From assembly GCF_003604195.1 (NCBI RefSeq), contig NZ_QXGR01000013.1, forward strand, positions 43,533 through 107,532: a stretch of 64,000 nucleotides of DNA, read 5' to 3'. Numbering within the stretch: position 1 is the stretch's first letter; every line of letters begins with the position of its first letter. The notes beneath the pieces are model-generated. The model searched no databases. It saw only the letters and a program-made list of their open reading frames with translations, and was not told the origin of the DNA. The stretch comes from Simplicispira lacusdiani (lineage in GTDB: Bacteria; Pseudomonadota; Gammaproteobacteria; Burkholderiales; Burkholderiaceae_C). Shown one piece after another: positions 51,637 to 62,300 of this stretch. The position numbers and the translations under genes were made by a program.

Positions 51637-52470
51637 CTAGCGCGCCGCGCCCGCGCGCGTGGCCGTCTTGCGGGGTGCCGCCTTCTTGGCCGCAGCCTTG
51701 CGGGCCGGCGCCTTGGCGGGCGCCTGGGGTGCGGGCGCCTGGGGTGCGGCCGCCTTGGGCGCGGCGCGGCGCGCGGCGCCCTGCACGCTCTGCACGCCCT
51801 TGGCCGCCATTTGGCTGGCCATGCCAGTGGCCGTCTTGAAAGCCTCCTTGGCCAGACCGGTGGCCATGTGCCGGGTGGTGTCGAGCGCGGTCTGCTTGGC
51901 CGCGTCCTTCATGGCGGTGGCGGCGATCTGCTGGAACTGCTGCGTCAGCGCGCCCCACCACTGCATGGGATCGACGATGCTCGCGGGCGCGCTCGCGGCC
52001 TTGGCCTTGCCCTTGGCGGTGGTCTTGCGCGCAGGCTCGGCGGCCGGCTCCGGCGCGGCCTTCTCGGCCACGCGGCTGGCGGCGCCGGAGACGGCCTGGG
52101 CCGCACTGGCCAGCGTTTCGCCGGCCTTGTGCACCCCCTCCATCACGGTGTCGGCCGTCTTGAGCTTGAAGGCGTTGGCCACGTCGCCCATGCTGAAGTT
52201 CATGCCCTTGAGCGTGGCCAGGGTCATCTTCTGCACTTCCAGGGCCTGGATGGTGGCGGCCAGCGCGCGCGAGTTCTGCTCCAGCCAGAACTGCACGGCC
52301 TTGAGCTCCTCGATGCGCTTTTCCAGCTCTTCCACGCTGATGGTGGGCGCCACCCAGTTCGACAGGTTAGGTAGCTGCGGGATGCTGCCCGAGGCGCCCT
52401 TGGCCAAGTTCTGCAGGAAGTCGAAACCGGGCACGAATTTGCCGAAACCGATGGGGGATGTGTCGCTCAT
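51637..52470 (-). CDS. phaM: PhaM, polyhydroxyalkanoate granule regulatory protein
   Basis: 277 residues. N-terminal half resembles PhaM: GKFVPGFDFLQNLAKGA, LPNLSNWVAPTISVEELEKRIEELKAVQFWLEQNSRALAATIQALEVQKMTLATLKGMN. The C-terminal 60 residues are a histone-H1-like Lys/Ala/Pro tail (AAPQAPAPQAPAKAPARKAAAKKAAPRKTATRAGAAR) that binds DNA. PhaM activates PHB synthase PhaC and ties granules to the nucleoid. No phaC, phaA or phaB is in the window. No recognised start problem. Confidence 0.9.
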   Translation of the reverse strand: MSDTSPIGFGKFVPGFDFLQNLAKGASGSIPQLPNLSNWVAPTISVEELEKRIEELKAVQFWLEQNSRALAATIQALEVQKMTLATLKGMNFSMGDVANAFKLKTADTVMEGVHKAGETLASAAQAVSGAASRVAEKAAPEPAAEPARKTTAKGKAKAASAPASIVDPMQWWGALTQQFQQIAATAMKDAAKQTALDTTRHMATGLAKEAFKTATGMASQMAAKGVQSVQGAARRAAPKAAAPQAPAPQAPAKAPARKAAAKKAAPRKTATRAGAAR

Positions 52471-52555
52471 GGCCGCTCCGCTGGGTTGGGTGTCAACAAG
52501 GATGCGGACAGCTTACTCCAACCACGGCCGGCCGTGGTGCGCGAGACGCCCGGGT

Positions 52556-53047
52556 TCAGTGGCCGTGCTGCATGCCGGCGCCATGGCCCCCATGCGCCAT
52601 CGGGGCCTGCGCGGCCACGGGCACCTGCAGCTGCAGCTTGCTCTCGGCGCCCTTGGCATCCTTGAACACCAGGGTCAGCGGCACGGTGGAGCCCTTGGCC
52701 AGGGGCGCCTTCAGGTCCATCAGCATGACGTGGTAGCCGCCGGGCTTGAGATCCACGGCCTTGCCTGCGGGCAGGTCCAGGCCGGGAACGGCGCGCATCT
52801 TCATGACATCGCCTTCCATCTTCATCTCGTGCACCTCGGTCACGCCAGCGGCGGGCGACTCGGCGCGCACCAGGCGCGTGGCCTCGCTGGCGGTCAGGCG
52901 CATGAAGGCGCCGGTCGCTTTCTGGCCCTGCACGCTGGCGCGCGCCCAGGCGCCCTCGGCGGCCACGGGGGCGGTCTGGGCGTGGGCGGCGCCCGCCAGC
53001 AGGGCGGCGGCGAACAGCAGGGGGGTGGTGATGCGTGGCAGGAACAT
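52556..53047 (-). CDS. PCu(A)C copper chaperone
   Basis: 163 residues. Signal peptide about 1-23 (TTPLLFAAALLAGAAHAQ). Copper site H-M..M..H-M: EVHEMKMEGDVMKMR then PGGYHVMLMDLK. His-rich tail MAHGGHGAGMQHGH adds metal ligands. Such proteins deliver Cu(I) to the CuA centre of cytochrome c oxidase in the periplasm. Probably cotranscribed with the DUF2946 gene upstream, with an intervening hairpin element. Confidence 0.9.
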   Translation of the reverse strand: MFLPRITTPLLFAAALLAGAAHAQTAPVAAEGAWARASVQGQKATGAFMRLTASEATRLVRAESPAAGVTEVHEMKMEGDVMKMRAVPGLDLPAGKAVDLKPGGYHVMLMDLKAPLAKGSTVPLTLVFKDAKGAESKLQLQVPVAAQAPMAHGGHGAGMQHGH

Positions 53048-53130
53048 GGTTTTCTCCGGTGAAAAAAGGGGGGAACTCGTGGTGAAACACAGGGTGCCTG
53101 CCTGCGCTCGAAGCGCCAGGACACCACTGG

Positions 53131-53197
53131 ATTCAAAGTCAAAATCGGTGCTGACGCCCGTCTACAAAGCGTCAGAAGCTATAAAAACAATAGCTTA
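53131..53197 (-). repeat. Dispersed two-hairpin element, copy E
   Basis: On the minus strand: AAGCTATTGTTTTTATAGCT, TCTGACGCTTTGTAGACGGGCGTCAG, ACCGATTTTGAC. The second hairpin CTGACGC/GCGTCAG is perfect. It starts inside the TAA stop codon of the DUF2946 gene. Confidence 0.75.
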
Positions 53198-53548
53198 CGC
53201 CACGGGAGGCCCGCGCGCCGGCAACGGCGCGGCCGGGCCACCGGAAGCGCCCGACACGGACAGCGGCACGGGCTCCCGCGCGACCAGGCCCGGGGCAACC
53301 AAGGCCGGCAGCAGAACAGCCGGGGGAGCAGCGGAGGGGGTGCACAAGGGGCAATCGAGCGCATGGCCGCCGGACGGCAACGCACCCAGGTCGCCCTGCA
53401 CCATGTAGCGCACCTGGCCCGAACCCGAGCAGATGCGCTCGGCCGAAGAAGAAACCACGAAAGGCGAAGCCACCGCGGCGCCGGCCGACAGCGCAAACCA
53501 CGCCAGCATGCAGCAGGCGAGCCAGCGGAGGCGGCGCAAGGGGTCCAT
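53195..53548 (-). CDS. DUF2946 family protein
   Basis: 117 residues. N-terminal hydrophobic segment about 8-28 (LRWLACCMLAWFALSAGAAVA), then the DUF2946 pattern SSAERICSGSGQVRYMVQGDLGALPSGGHALDCPLCTP. The CPLC motif and His suit metal binding, and these genes usually lie next to copper or TonB-receptor genes. Here it precedes the PCu(A)C chaperone gene by 147 bp in the same direction. Role unknown. Confidence 0.8.
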   Translation of the reverse strand: MDPLRRLRWLACCMLAWFALSAGAAVASPFVVSSSAERICSGSGQVRYMVQGDLGALPSGGHALDCPLCTPSAAPPAVLLPALVAPGLVAREPVPLSVSGASGGPAAPLPARGPPVA

Positions 53549-53610
53549 GCGGCCATTGTAGGAGCCGCCCCTGCCCATGGGCCACCCACGCCGCCAATGC
53601 TTGACTTCCA

Positions 53611-55596
53611 TCAAACCACGTTGTCCCCGGCATCCAGCCGCCCGCGCAGGCCGCTGGCACGCTGGGTGCGCTGCGCCACGGCCTGGGCCAGCAGGCCAGG
53701 CTGTGCCGCCGCCAGCGTGAAGGCCTGGCGCGCGCGCGTGATGCCGGTGTAGACCAGCTCGCGCCCCAGCACGGCGCCCGCGCGCGGCGGCAGCACGAGC
53801 ACGGCGTGCTCGAACTCCGAGCCCTGGCTCTTGTGCACCGTCATGGCGAACGCGGTCTCCACATGGGCCAGCCGCGCCACGCCGACCGAGCGCAGCTGCG
53901 GCCCGTCGGCGAAGTAGACGCGCAGGCCGCCGCCCGGCGCGGGCAACACGATGCCGATGTCGCCGTTGAACACGCCCAACGCCGCATCGTTGCGCGTGAC
54001 CATGACCGGCCGCCCCGCGTACCACTCGCCGCGCGCGCCCAGCAGGCCCGCGCCGCGCAGCGCGGCCTCGACCGCCTGGTTGAGCCCGGCGGCACCCCAG
54101 GCGCCCTCGCGCACCGCGCACAGCAGGCGGAAGCGCTCGAACGCGGCAAGCACGCCCAGCGCCCAGTCGGCATGCTCCTGCGCACCCTCGGCACCGCGCG
54201 CCATGCAGGCCAGGTAATCGCGGTAGCTGGCCGGCGCACCGGGCCGGCCGTGCAGCGCCAGGTGCACCACGGCGTCGGGCGCCACCCCTTCCAGGGCCTG
54301 CAGCGACTGGGTGGCATCGTCGGCCAGGGCGCGGCGCGCACCCAAGGCGTCGCCCCGGTTCACCGCCAGCGCGAGCTGGCCGATGGGGCCGCCGAAACGC
54401 CGGCTCTCGCGCAGCATCACCGTGTGCTGGGCCAGCGCGGGCGCGGTGCCGCTGGTGTCCAGATACTCCGGCGGCAGCACTTCGCCGGCCGCCACGCGCG
54501 CGAAGCGCGCCGTCTCCGCGCCATAGCGGCCGGCCTCGGCGTCACGGCACAGGTCGCCCAGCACGGCACCGGCCTCGACCGAGGCGAGCTGGTCCTTGTC
54601 GCCCAGGAAGACCACGCGCGCTCCCGGGGGCAGCGCGTCGAGCAGCGCGGCCATCATCTCCAGGTGCACCATGGAGGCCTCGTCCACGATCAGCACGTCC
54701 ACGTCCAGCGGGTGTGCGGCATCGTGGCGGAAGGCGCGCGTGTCCGGCCGCGCACCCAGCAGCGCGTGCAGGGTGCGCGCCGCGCCCATGCGCTGGGTGA
54801 AGGCGTGCAAATCCAGGTCCGCGCCCACGCGCTGTTGCAGGCTTTCGAGCGCGGCGTCGATCGATTGCTTGAGCCGCGCGGCCGCCTTGCCCGTGGGCGC
54901 GGCCAGGGCCACGCGCAAGCGCTCGGGCTGCGGGTCCATGGCCACCAGCAGGGCCAGCAGGCGCGCGGCGGTGTAGGTCTTGCCGGTGCCCGGCCCGCCG
55001 GTGATGACGGCCAGGCGCGAGCGCAGCGCCACGGCGCAAGCCAGCTTCTGCCAGTCCACGCCGCGCGCCGGCGGCGCCGTACCGGCGGCCGGTGCGAACA
55101 GCCGGTCGAGCCACTGGCGCACCAGGACTTCGTCCACGGGCAACGGCGCGGCCGTGCGCTCGGCCAGCGCATGCGCCACATGGGTTTCATAGCCCCAGTA
55201 GCGGCGCAGGTAGAGCAGCGGTGCCTGCAGGCTGCCACCCAGCACCAGCGGCTGGCCGCTGTCGGCGTCCTGCGCGGCATGGCGCACCACGGGGCTGGCC
55301 TCCAGCGCGGCCAGCCAGTCCGGCAGCCCGCGCGGCAGCGTGGCCCAGAAATCCTGCAAGGCGCCTTGCGCCTCCTGCGGCCAGCCCAGCACGGCGCCAG
55401 GCTCGCGCACCAGCGGAGCCAGCGGCAGACAGGTGTGGCCACGCCCCTCCATGTGCGCCAGCAGGGCCGTGGCCACCAGCAGCGCGGGCGACGCCCGTGG
55501 ATCGAGTTCGGCCACGAAATCGGCCAGCGCGCTGTCGAGCCGGCGCAGCCAGCCGGCCTCGCTCCATGCGCGCAGGGTATCGAGCGTCGCGTTCAT
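53611..55596 (-). CDS. recD: Exodeoxyribonuclease V subunit alpha (RecD helicase)
   Basis: 661 residues. N-terminal RecD domain, Walker A GGPGTGKTYTAARLL near residue 200, VLIVDEASMVHLEMMAALLDAL, FLGDKDQLASVEAGAVLGDL, and C-terminal MTVHKSQGSEFEHAVLVLP with VYTGITRARQAFTLAA. 5'-3' helicase of RecBCD. Its ATG overlaps the recB stop by 4 nt. Last gene of the operon. Full length, no anomalies. Confidence 0.95.
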   Translation of the reverse strand: MNATLDTLRAWSEAGWLRRLDSALADFVAELDPRASPALLVATALLAHMEGRGHTCLPLAPLVREPGAVLGWPQEAQGALQDFWATLPRGLPDWLAALEASPVVRHAAQDADSGQPLVLGGSLQAPLLYLRRYWGYETHVAHALAERTAAPLPVDEVLVRQWLDRLFAPAAGTAPPARGVDWQKLACAVALRSRLAVITGGPGTGKTYTAARLLALLVAMDPQPERLRVALAAPTGKAAARLKQSIDAALESLQQRVGADLDLHAFTQRMGAARTLHALLGARPDTRAFRHDAAHPLDVDVLIVDEASMVHLEMMAALLDALPPGARVVFLGDKDQLASVEAGAVLGDLCRDAEAGRYGAETARFARVAAGEVLPPEYLDTSGTAPALAQHTVMLRESRRFGGPIGQLALAVNRGDALGARRALADDATQSLQALEGVAPDAVVHLALHGRPGAPASYRDYLACMARGAEGAQEHADWALGVLAAFERFRLLCAVREGAWGAAGLNQAVEAALRGAGLLGARGEWYAGRPVMVTRNDAALGVFNGDIGIVLPAPGGGLRVYFADGPQLRSVGVARLAHVETAFAMTVHKSQGSEFEHAVLVLPPRAGAVLGRELVYTGITRARQAFTLAAAQPGLLAQAVAQRTQRASGLRGRLDAGDNVV

Positions 55597-58500
55597 GCGC
55601 CCTCCTCCGCGCTCTCCAGCAAGGCGTCAAGCGCGTCGAGCAGCGCCAGTGGCGGCGCCACATGGCGCACGCCCCGTTCAGGGCCATCGATGCCGCGCAG
55701 GAAGAAATACAACGCGCCACCGAGGTGCCGCTCCGGCGCATAGGCCGCGCCGAGGCGCGCGCGCAGCAGCCGGTGCAGTGCCAGCAGGTACAGCGCGGCC
55801 TGCACGTCGTAGCGGTGCGCGGCCATGGCGGCGTCGAGCGCCTCCCGGGTGTAGGCCCCGCCGTGATCCCCCAGGTGGTTGGACTTGTAGTCGAGCACCC
55901 AATAGCGCCCGCCATGCTCGAACACCAGGTCGGCGAAGCCCATGAGCATGCCGTGCAGCTCGCGTTCGGGAAGACGCGGGCGCTCCAGGCCGCCCAGCAG
56001 GTGCGCGCGGCACAGCACATCGACCTCGGCGGCGCGCAGACGCTGGGCGGGCAGCCAGAACTCCATCTCGGGCAGCAGGGTGCCGAGCGCGCACAGGGGC
56101 GCGCCCACGCCCGCCAAGGGCGTGGCAGCCACCGCCGTGAGCCACTGCACGACCTCGTCGGCGCGCTCGCCATGGCCCGCATGCTCGCAGCGGCGGCGCA
56201 GGCGCGCGGCCAGCGCGGGGGCGTCCGCCAGCGCGAAACCCTCGCCCGCCAGCCATTCCAGCTGCTCATGCAGGAAGTTGCCGGCCAGCGCGCCGCGCGG
56301 GAAGCGGTGCCAGGCCGGCATCGGCGCGGGTTCGGCGAACAGGTCGCCGGTGCGGCCCGGGGGCAGGTCTGGCACGGCCGGGCGCTCGGGCAGCGGCGTG
56401 GTGCCCGGCTCCGGCGCGGCCCCCAGCCCGGTTTCGTCGTCCGCCGGGCGCGGCGCCTGCGTGGGCGATAGCGGCACGGCCTCCTGCGCGGCCGGCCGCA
56501 CCAGCTGCGAGAAGCTGCCGATGCCCCAGCGCCGCTCGAACGTGGCGGCGTAGGCGGGCTGCTCCCGCAACGGCGCCGGCTCGTCGCGCGCCGCCAGCGG
56601 CGTGCGCGCCACCGCGTCCGGCAGGGCGCGCAGCACGATCTGGGGTTGGTCCTGCGCCAATGCCTGCAGGTGCGCGAGCCAGTCGCCGGCCTGCGTGGGC
56701 GCGGCACCGCCCATCAGATAGCCGGCGGCGCTCCGGTGCGTGCGGCACTGCGCCGCATTGCCCACCTGCAGCGCGGCAAAGCCCAGCCACAGCGCATGGC
56801 GCGCGCGCGTGAGCGCCACGTAGAGCAGGCGCAGGTCTTCGCGCAGGCGCTCGCGCTCGGCCTGGGCCAGCACGCCATCGTCGAGCCGCAGGTGCAGGGC
56901 GCGCCGGCCCTGTTCGTCGGCCAGGTGCACATGGGCCGTGGTCCGGCGCGACACCTCGCGGAAGCTGTAGGCGAACGGCAGGCAGACCACCGGGTACTCC
57001 AGCCCCTTGCTCTTGTGCACGGTGACCACCTGCACGAGGTCGGCGTCGCTCTCCAGGCGCACGACTTGCTCGTCACCGCCGTCGCCGCCCTCGTCCCTCT
57101 GGGTCTGCAGCCAGCGGATCAGCGCGTGCTCGCCGTCGAGCTGCGCGCTGGCACCTTGCAGCAGCTCGGCCAGGTGCAGGACATTGGTGAGACGCCGCTC
57201 GCCGCCGGCTTCGCCGAGCCAGCGCGCGGGCAGGTCGAACAGGTGCAGGGTCTGGCGCAGCATGGTCAGCACGCCCTGGGTCTGCCAGATGGCGTGGAGC
57301 TGGCGCAGTTGCAGGCTGCGCGCGTCGAAGGCCTCGTCGCTGGTGGCCAGCCAGGCCAGCTCGTCGAGCGACAGCCCCAGGGTGCGCGTGGCCAGGCCGG
57401 CGCGCGCCTTGCGCACATCGAGCGGGTCGGCCACGGCGTGCAGCCAGTAGAGCAGGTCGCGCGCCTCGTCGCTGGCGAACACCGAATCCTTGTCCGACAG
57501 GTAGACCGAGGCCACGCCCCGCCGCCGCAGCTCGCGCCGCACGGCCTCGGACTCCTTGCGGTCGCGCACCAGCACGGCGATGTCGGCCGGGCGCAGGCGC
57601 GCGAAGGGCTGGTGCGGCCGCGCGAAGCCGGCCTGGCCATCGTTCAGCCAGGCGACGATCTGCTCCGCGCACAGCGCGGCGAAGCGCTGGCGGTGCCCGG
57701 GCGCGCCGCGCAAGGCCAGGTCGTGGTGGATGGACAGCGCGGGCACCGGGCCCGCGGCCGTCTGGAACTGCTCGGCACGGCCGCGCGCGCCCACGGCGAC
57801 GAAGGGCAGCGGGTTGTCCTGCGCGGCGTCGCCGCGGAACTGGAACGCCCCCTCGCCCGGGCGCGCCTCGGCGCGCTCGAAGCAGTGGTTCACGGCCGCC
57901 ACCAGCGCGGCGGTGGAGCGGTGGTTGGTGCCCAGCACATGGTGGCGCCCGGCGGTGGCGCGGCGCGCGGCGAGATAGCTGTGGATGTCGGCGCCCCGGA
58001 AGCCGTAGATCGACTGCTTGGGGTCGCCGATGAGCAGCAGCGCGGTCTGCGGGTCGTTGTCGGCCACGCGGTAGAGCCGGTCAAAGATCCGGTACTGCAG
58101 CGGCGAGGTGTCCTGGAACTCGTCGATCAGCGCCACCGGGGTCTGCGCCGTGATGCGCGCGCGCAGGCGCTCGCCGCTCGGCCCCGCGAGCGCCTGGTCC
58201 AGCCGCTGCAGCATGTCGGCGAAGCCGAAGGTTCCGGCCTGGCGCTTGAGCTGGGCGGTGCGCGCCTGCACGCACGCGGCGGCATGCAGGCGCAGGGCCG
58301 TCGCGGCATCGGGCAGGGCTTCTTGCGCGGCCTGCAACGTGGCCAGCGCCGCGAAGTGCGGGGGCAGGGGTGCGGGCAGCGCACCGCCCTTGCGGGCATC
58401 GCGCAGGCCCTCGGGGTCCAGGCGGTTCCAGGTCGCCGGGGTCCATTCCAGCAGGTCGGGCTCGGGGCCGCCGGCCCAGGCGGCGAGCTGGTCGAGCCAC

Positions 58501-59321
58501 TTGGTGTAGTTCGCGGGTTTGAGCTTGGTGCCGTTCCAGTCGGCCTTGCAGCGGGCCATCTGGTCGTCGAGCCAGTGCTGCATCTCGCGCGCGCGCTCGC
58601 TCCACCCGGCCTTGAGCGCGGCGATGGCATCGCGCCGCGCCTGCCGCTGGCGCTGCACGCAGTCGGCCAGGCTGCCCTGGCCCGCGCCCTCGGGCAAGTC
58701 CTGCGCCGCCAGGGCGCGCATGTCGGCGACCAGCGCGTCCACGCCGCTCCAGACGCCGAGCACCGCGTCGAGCACCTCGCCCGCGAGCGGGTAGCACTGC
58801 TGGCGCCAGTAGTCCTGCGCGGCCTGGGTCTGCACGGCGCGCTCGTCGGCGGCGAGTTCCTCGTCGAACAGGTTGCCGCTGTCGAAGGCGTGCTCGCGCA
58901 GCATGCGCTGGCACCAGGCGTCGATGGTGTGCACGGCCGCGTCGTCCATGCCCTCGGCGGCCAGTGCCAAGCGCCAGGCGGCCTGGGCGCGTTCGGCGCC
59001 CTCGGGGTAGTCCGCCAGCAGCCGCGCCAGGAAAACGTCGTGCGCTGGCACGGGCGCCTCGCCCCGGAAGCAGCGCGCGGCCTCGATCAGGCGCGCGCGG
59101 ATGCGGTCGGACAGCTCGCGCGTGGCGGCGCGCGTGAAGGTCATCACCAGGATTTCGTCCGGACGCAGCGCGCGCGGAAAGCCCTGCGCGCCACCGTGGC
59201 CCAGCACCAGGCGCAGGTAGAGCGCGGCGATGGTCCAGGTCTTGCCCGTGCCGGCGCTGGCCTCGATGAGCTGGCTGCCATGCAGGGGAAAAGTGATCGG
59301 TTCGAGCGTGGCGGGGATCAT
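55593..59321 (-). CDS. recB: Exodeoxyribonuclease V subunit beta (RecB)
   Basis: 1242 residues. SF1 helicase: EASAGTGKTWTIAALYLRL near residue 21, MTFTRAATREL, IDEFQDTSPLQY, GDPKQSIYGFRGAD, TVHKSKGLEYPVVCLPF and LLYVALTRARHAL. C-terminal nuclease: GFADLVFEHGGRYWVLDYKSNHLG, with the Asp and Lys of the D-Y-K site near residue 1146. Repairs double-strand breaks with Chi-dependent RecA loading. Start ATG overlaps the recC end by 4 nt. Complete. Confidence 0.96.
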   Translation of the reverse strand: MIPATLEPITFPLHGSQLIEASAGTGKTWTIAALYLRLVLGHGGAQGFPRALRPDEILVMTFTRAATRELSDRIRARLIEAARCFRGEAPVPAHDVFLARLLADYPEGAERAQAAWRLALAAEGMDDAAVHTIDAWCQRMLREHAFDSGNLFDEELAADERAVQTQAAQDYWRQQCYPLAGEVLDAVLGVWSGVDALVADMRALAAQDLPEGAGQGSLADCVQRQRQARRDAIAALKAGWSERAREMQHWLDDQMARCKADWNGTKLKPANYTKWLDQLAAWAGGPEPDLLEWTPATWNRLDPEGLRDARKGGALPAPLPPHFAALATLQAAQEALPDAATALRLHAAACVQARTAQLKRQAGTFGFADMLQRLDQALAGPSGERLRARITAQTPVALIDEFQDTSPLQYRIFDRLYRVADNDPQTALLLIGDPKQSIYGFRGADIHSYLAARRATAGRHHVLGTNHRSTAALVAAVNHCFERAEARPGEGAFQFRGDAAQDNPLPFVAVGARGRAEQFQTAAGPVPALSIHHDLALRGAPGHRQRFAALCAEQIVAWLNDGQAGFARPHQPFARLRPADIAVLVRDRKESEAVRRELRRRGVASVYLSDKDSVFASDEARDLLYWLHAVADPLDVRKARAGLATRTLGLSLDELAWLATSDEAFDARSLQLRQLHAIWQTQGVLTMLRQTLHLFDLPARWLGEAGGERRLTNVLHLAELLQGASAQLDGEHALIRWLQTQRDEGGDGGDEQVVRLESDADLVQVVTVHKSKGLEYPVVCLPFAYSFREVSRRTTAHVHLADEQGRRALHLRLDDGVLAQAERERLREDLRLLYVALTRARHALWLGFAALQVGNAAQCRTHRSAAGYLMGGAAPTQAGDWLAHLQALAQDQPQIVLRALPDAVARTPLAARDEPAPLREQPAYAATFERRWGIGSFSQLVRPAAQEAVPLSPTQAPRPADDETGLGAAPEPGTTPLPERPAVPDLPPGRTGDLFAEPAPMPAWHRFPRGALAGNFLHEQLEWLAGEGFALADAPALAARLRRRCEHAGHGERADEVVQWLTAVAATPLAGVGAPLCALGTLLPEMEFWLPAQRLRAAEVDVLCRAHLLGGLERPRLPERELHGMLMGFADLVFEHGGRYWVLDYKSNHLGDHGGAYTREALDAAMAAHRYDVQAALYLLALHRLLRARLGAAYAPERHLGGALYFFLRGIDGPERGVRHVAPPLALLDALDALLESAEEGA

Positions 59322-62300
59322 GTGCCGGCCTCCACGGCGGGTTCGGGATGCGGCTCGGCGCGCACCTGCCGCGCGGCCCAGTCGGCCAGCGGCGCGCAGA
59401 CGGCCTGCGCCAGCGCCTCGAAGCGGCCGTCCTCGGCCAGGGTCTCGAAGTCGGGGTAGAAGCGCGCCAGGCCGGGGTCGGCCGCCTCGCCGTCCAGTTG
59501 CCAGCCGCCCTCGTAGGCGCTGGCGGCATCGTTGCCGGACACCCAGGCCAACCCGGTGCGCGGCGCCAGGGGCAGCGGGCCCTGCATGCCCTCACGCCAC
59601 ACGCGCAGCAGTCCGCCCAGCGTGGCACGGGCCTCGTCCACCGCCAGCGGCGGGAAGTGCAGCGTGGCATCGCGCCCCACGAGCAGGCCGCGCACGGCAC
59701 GGCCGCTGGCCGCCGCAGCCAGGCTGCGCAGCCAGGGCACGAGCAGCGCGTCGGCGCGCGGCAGGCCCTTGCGCGCATCCTGCAGCAGGCGCGAGGGCGT
59801 GCAGTCGATCCAGACCGGCAGTCCGTCGCCGCCCTGGCGCAGGTGCTCCAGCCAGTCTTCGAGCAGCACCGCGCCGGCTTCGGGCGAATTTTGATCAAAA
59901 ATGGCCATGGCGCCCGTATTACCTGCGCCATCAGCTACCGTTTCTATAGCACCACCCTGCACCTCCACCCCGCAGCGCAGCGGCAGGCGCTCGGCGGCGG
60001 CAGGGTGCTGCGCCTGGGCCTGCCGCCAGGCCTGCAGCAGGGGCAGCAACTGCCCGGCCAGCCGCGCCTGGGCACGTTCGCCCAGACCGCCCAGCGGCAG
60101 ACGTCCGGCGCGGTGCAGGCGTTGCAGGCGCTCCAGCAGCAGGGGCTCCAGGGCGCTCTCGGCGTGTTCCTGCAGGTCGGCCTGCACACCATCGAGCAAT
60201 TCGCGCAGCAGGCCGTATTCGTCCAGCCCGGCGAGGCCGAAGGATTCGTGGTCTTCGCCCTCCTCCTCGCCCGGATCTAACACCACGCCCAGGCGCTCGC
60301 GCAGGAAGGCCTTGGCCGGGTTGCGCAGGAAGGCCGCGAGCTGCGCCACGGTGAGCGGCACGCGCGGGTCGGGCACGAAGGCGGGCACGGGCGGCACGGC
60401 CTGCGGCACATCGCCACCGCCATGCGCGGCGCGCCACTCGCGCGCGTGGGTGAAGAGCCGCGCGTCGCCCTCGAAGTAGCGCCGGCTGAAGGGCTGCAGC
60501 GGGTGCTCGGTGGTGCGCTGGGCCAGCACCCCGCCGCTCCAGCCCGCATCCAGGTAGTCGCGCAGTTGCGAGACCAGCACCGAGGGCGGCTGCGCGCTGT
60601 TGTCGCGCACGCTGCGGCCGGTCCAGCTCACGTAGAGCACGCGCCGCGCGGCCAGCAGGGCTTCGAGCATGAGCTGGCGGTCGTCGCTCTGGCGCGAGCG
60701 GTCGCCGGGGCGCGCCTGTCCGGCCAGGGCCATGAGGTCGAAGTCGCTGCGCGGCGCGCGGCGCGGGTAGTCGCCGTCGTTCATGCCGAGCAGGCAGACC
60801 ACCTCGAACGGGATCGCGCGCATGGGCATGAGGGTGCAGAAGGTGACGCCGCCGGCGCGGAAGCGCTGGCGCGGCGCGGGTTCTTCCAGCGCCTCCAGCC
60901 AGGCCTCGCGCGCCACGGACAGCGGCAGCTCGCCCGCGAAACCGGCCTGCGCGCAGGCCTCCTGCCAGGTGGTGAGCGCGGCGTCGAGCGCCTGCAGCAC
61001 CTGGCGGTCGGTCTCGTCGGCGGGCCGGGCGATGCCCGCGAGCAGCGCGCGCGCGCGCACGGCCCAGCCTTCGGGCGTGGCCGGCGTGGCCGAGGCCAGC
61101 CACCAGTGTTCGAGCTGGCCCAGCAGGCCCGCGAGCGCGCCCGCGAGCCCGGCATCGAGCCCGCCAACCTCGCCATGGGGCTCGATGCCGGCGAAGGCGG
61201 CATCCCCGCCCGCATAGCCCAGCAGCATGCGGCGCAGGCCGAAGGCGGCGGTGTTCTGGTCGCCGCAGGCGTCCAGGCCCAGGTCCGCGCGCTGCGCCGC
61301 GTTCAGGCCCCAGCGGATGCCGGCGCCGGCCATCCAGCGCGCCAGCAGCTCGCGGGCCTCGGGCGCGACGCCGAAGCGCGCCGCGATGGCGGGCACGTCG
61401 AGCAGATCGCGCAGCTCGCTCAGGGTGCAGCGCTGCTGCGGCAAGCGCAGCAGCCATTCGAGCGCGGCCACCAGCGGGTGGCTGGCGCGCGCGCTCAGGT
61501 CGGCGATGTCGAACGGAATGTGGCGCGCGTCGCCGCGCGGGTACTGGCCGAAAACGGCGCGGATGGCGGGCGCCACGGCGTCGATGTCGGGCGCCATGAC
61601 GACGATGTCGCGCGGGCGCAGCGGCGCACCGCCCGGGGGCTGGGCCAGCAACTGCAGCAGCTGGTCGTGCAGCACCTCGACCTCGCGCAACGCGCTGTGC
61701 GCGATGTGGAAGACGATGGAACGGTCCCGAGGGTCGGCCGCGCGCCGGTCGTGCTCGGCCAGCGGCACCAGGTCGCGGATGCGGTTCTGCACCTGCGCCA
61801 GCAGCGGCGCATCCGGGGCCTCGTCCTCGTCGAACAGGTCCACGCGCGGCACGGCGAAGCGCGCCATGGCCTGCCGAGCGTCGTCGAAGGCGTCGAGCTG
61901 GCGCACGAAGTCGCGCCCCTGGCGGCCCCAGGCCGCCAGCAGCGGGTGCGCATGCAGGTGCATCTGCTCCAGCGGCAGCGCGGCCAGGTCCAGCCCGCCG
62001 CGCAGCGGATGGCGGCGGCGCGCCAGGCGCAGCAGCTCGCGCCCGTCCATGATGTCGGCCCAGTGGAAGCGGCAGGGGTTGGGAATGGCCAGCAGCACCT
62101 GGCTGTGGCCCGAGAGCGCGGCCAGCAGCTCCAGCACCGGCAAGGGCACATGCGCCATGCCGAACAGCACGATGCGCCGCGCCACCGGGCGGGCGGGCGC
62201 GCCGCCCGCCTGCAGGGCGTCGAGCGCGCGCTGGTGGATGGCGGGGCGGATGGCGGCGTGCTCGCGCTCGTCCAACGTGGCCAGCACGGCGCGCCACAGC

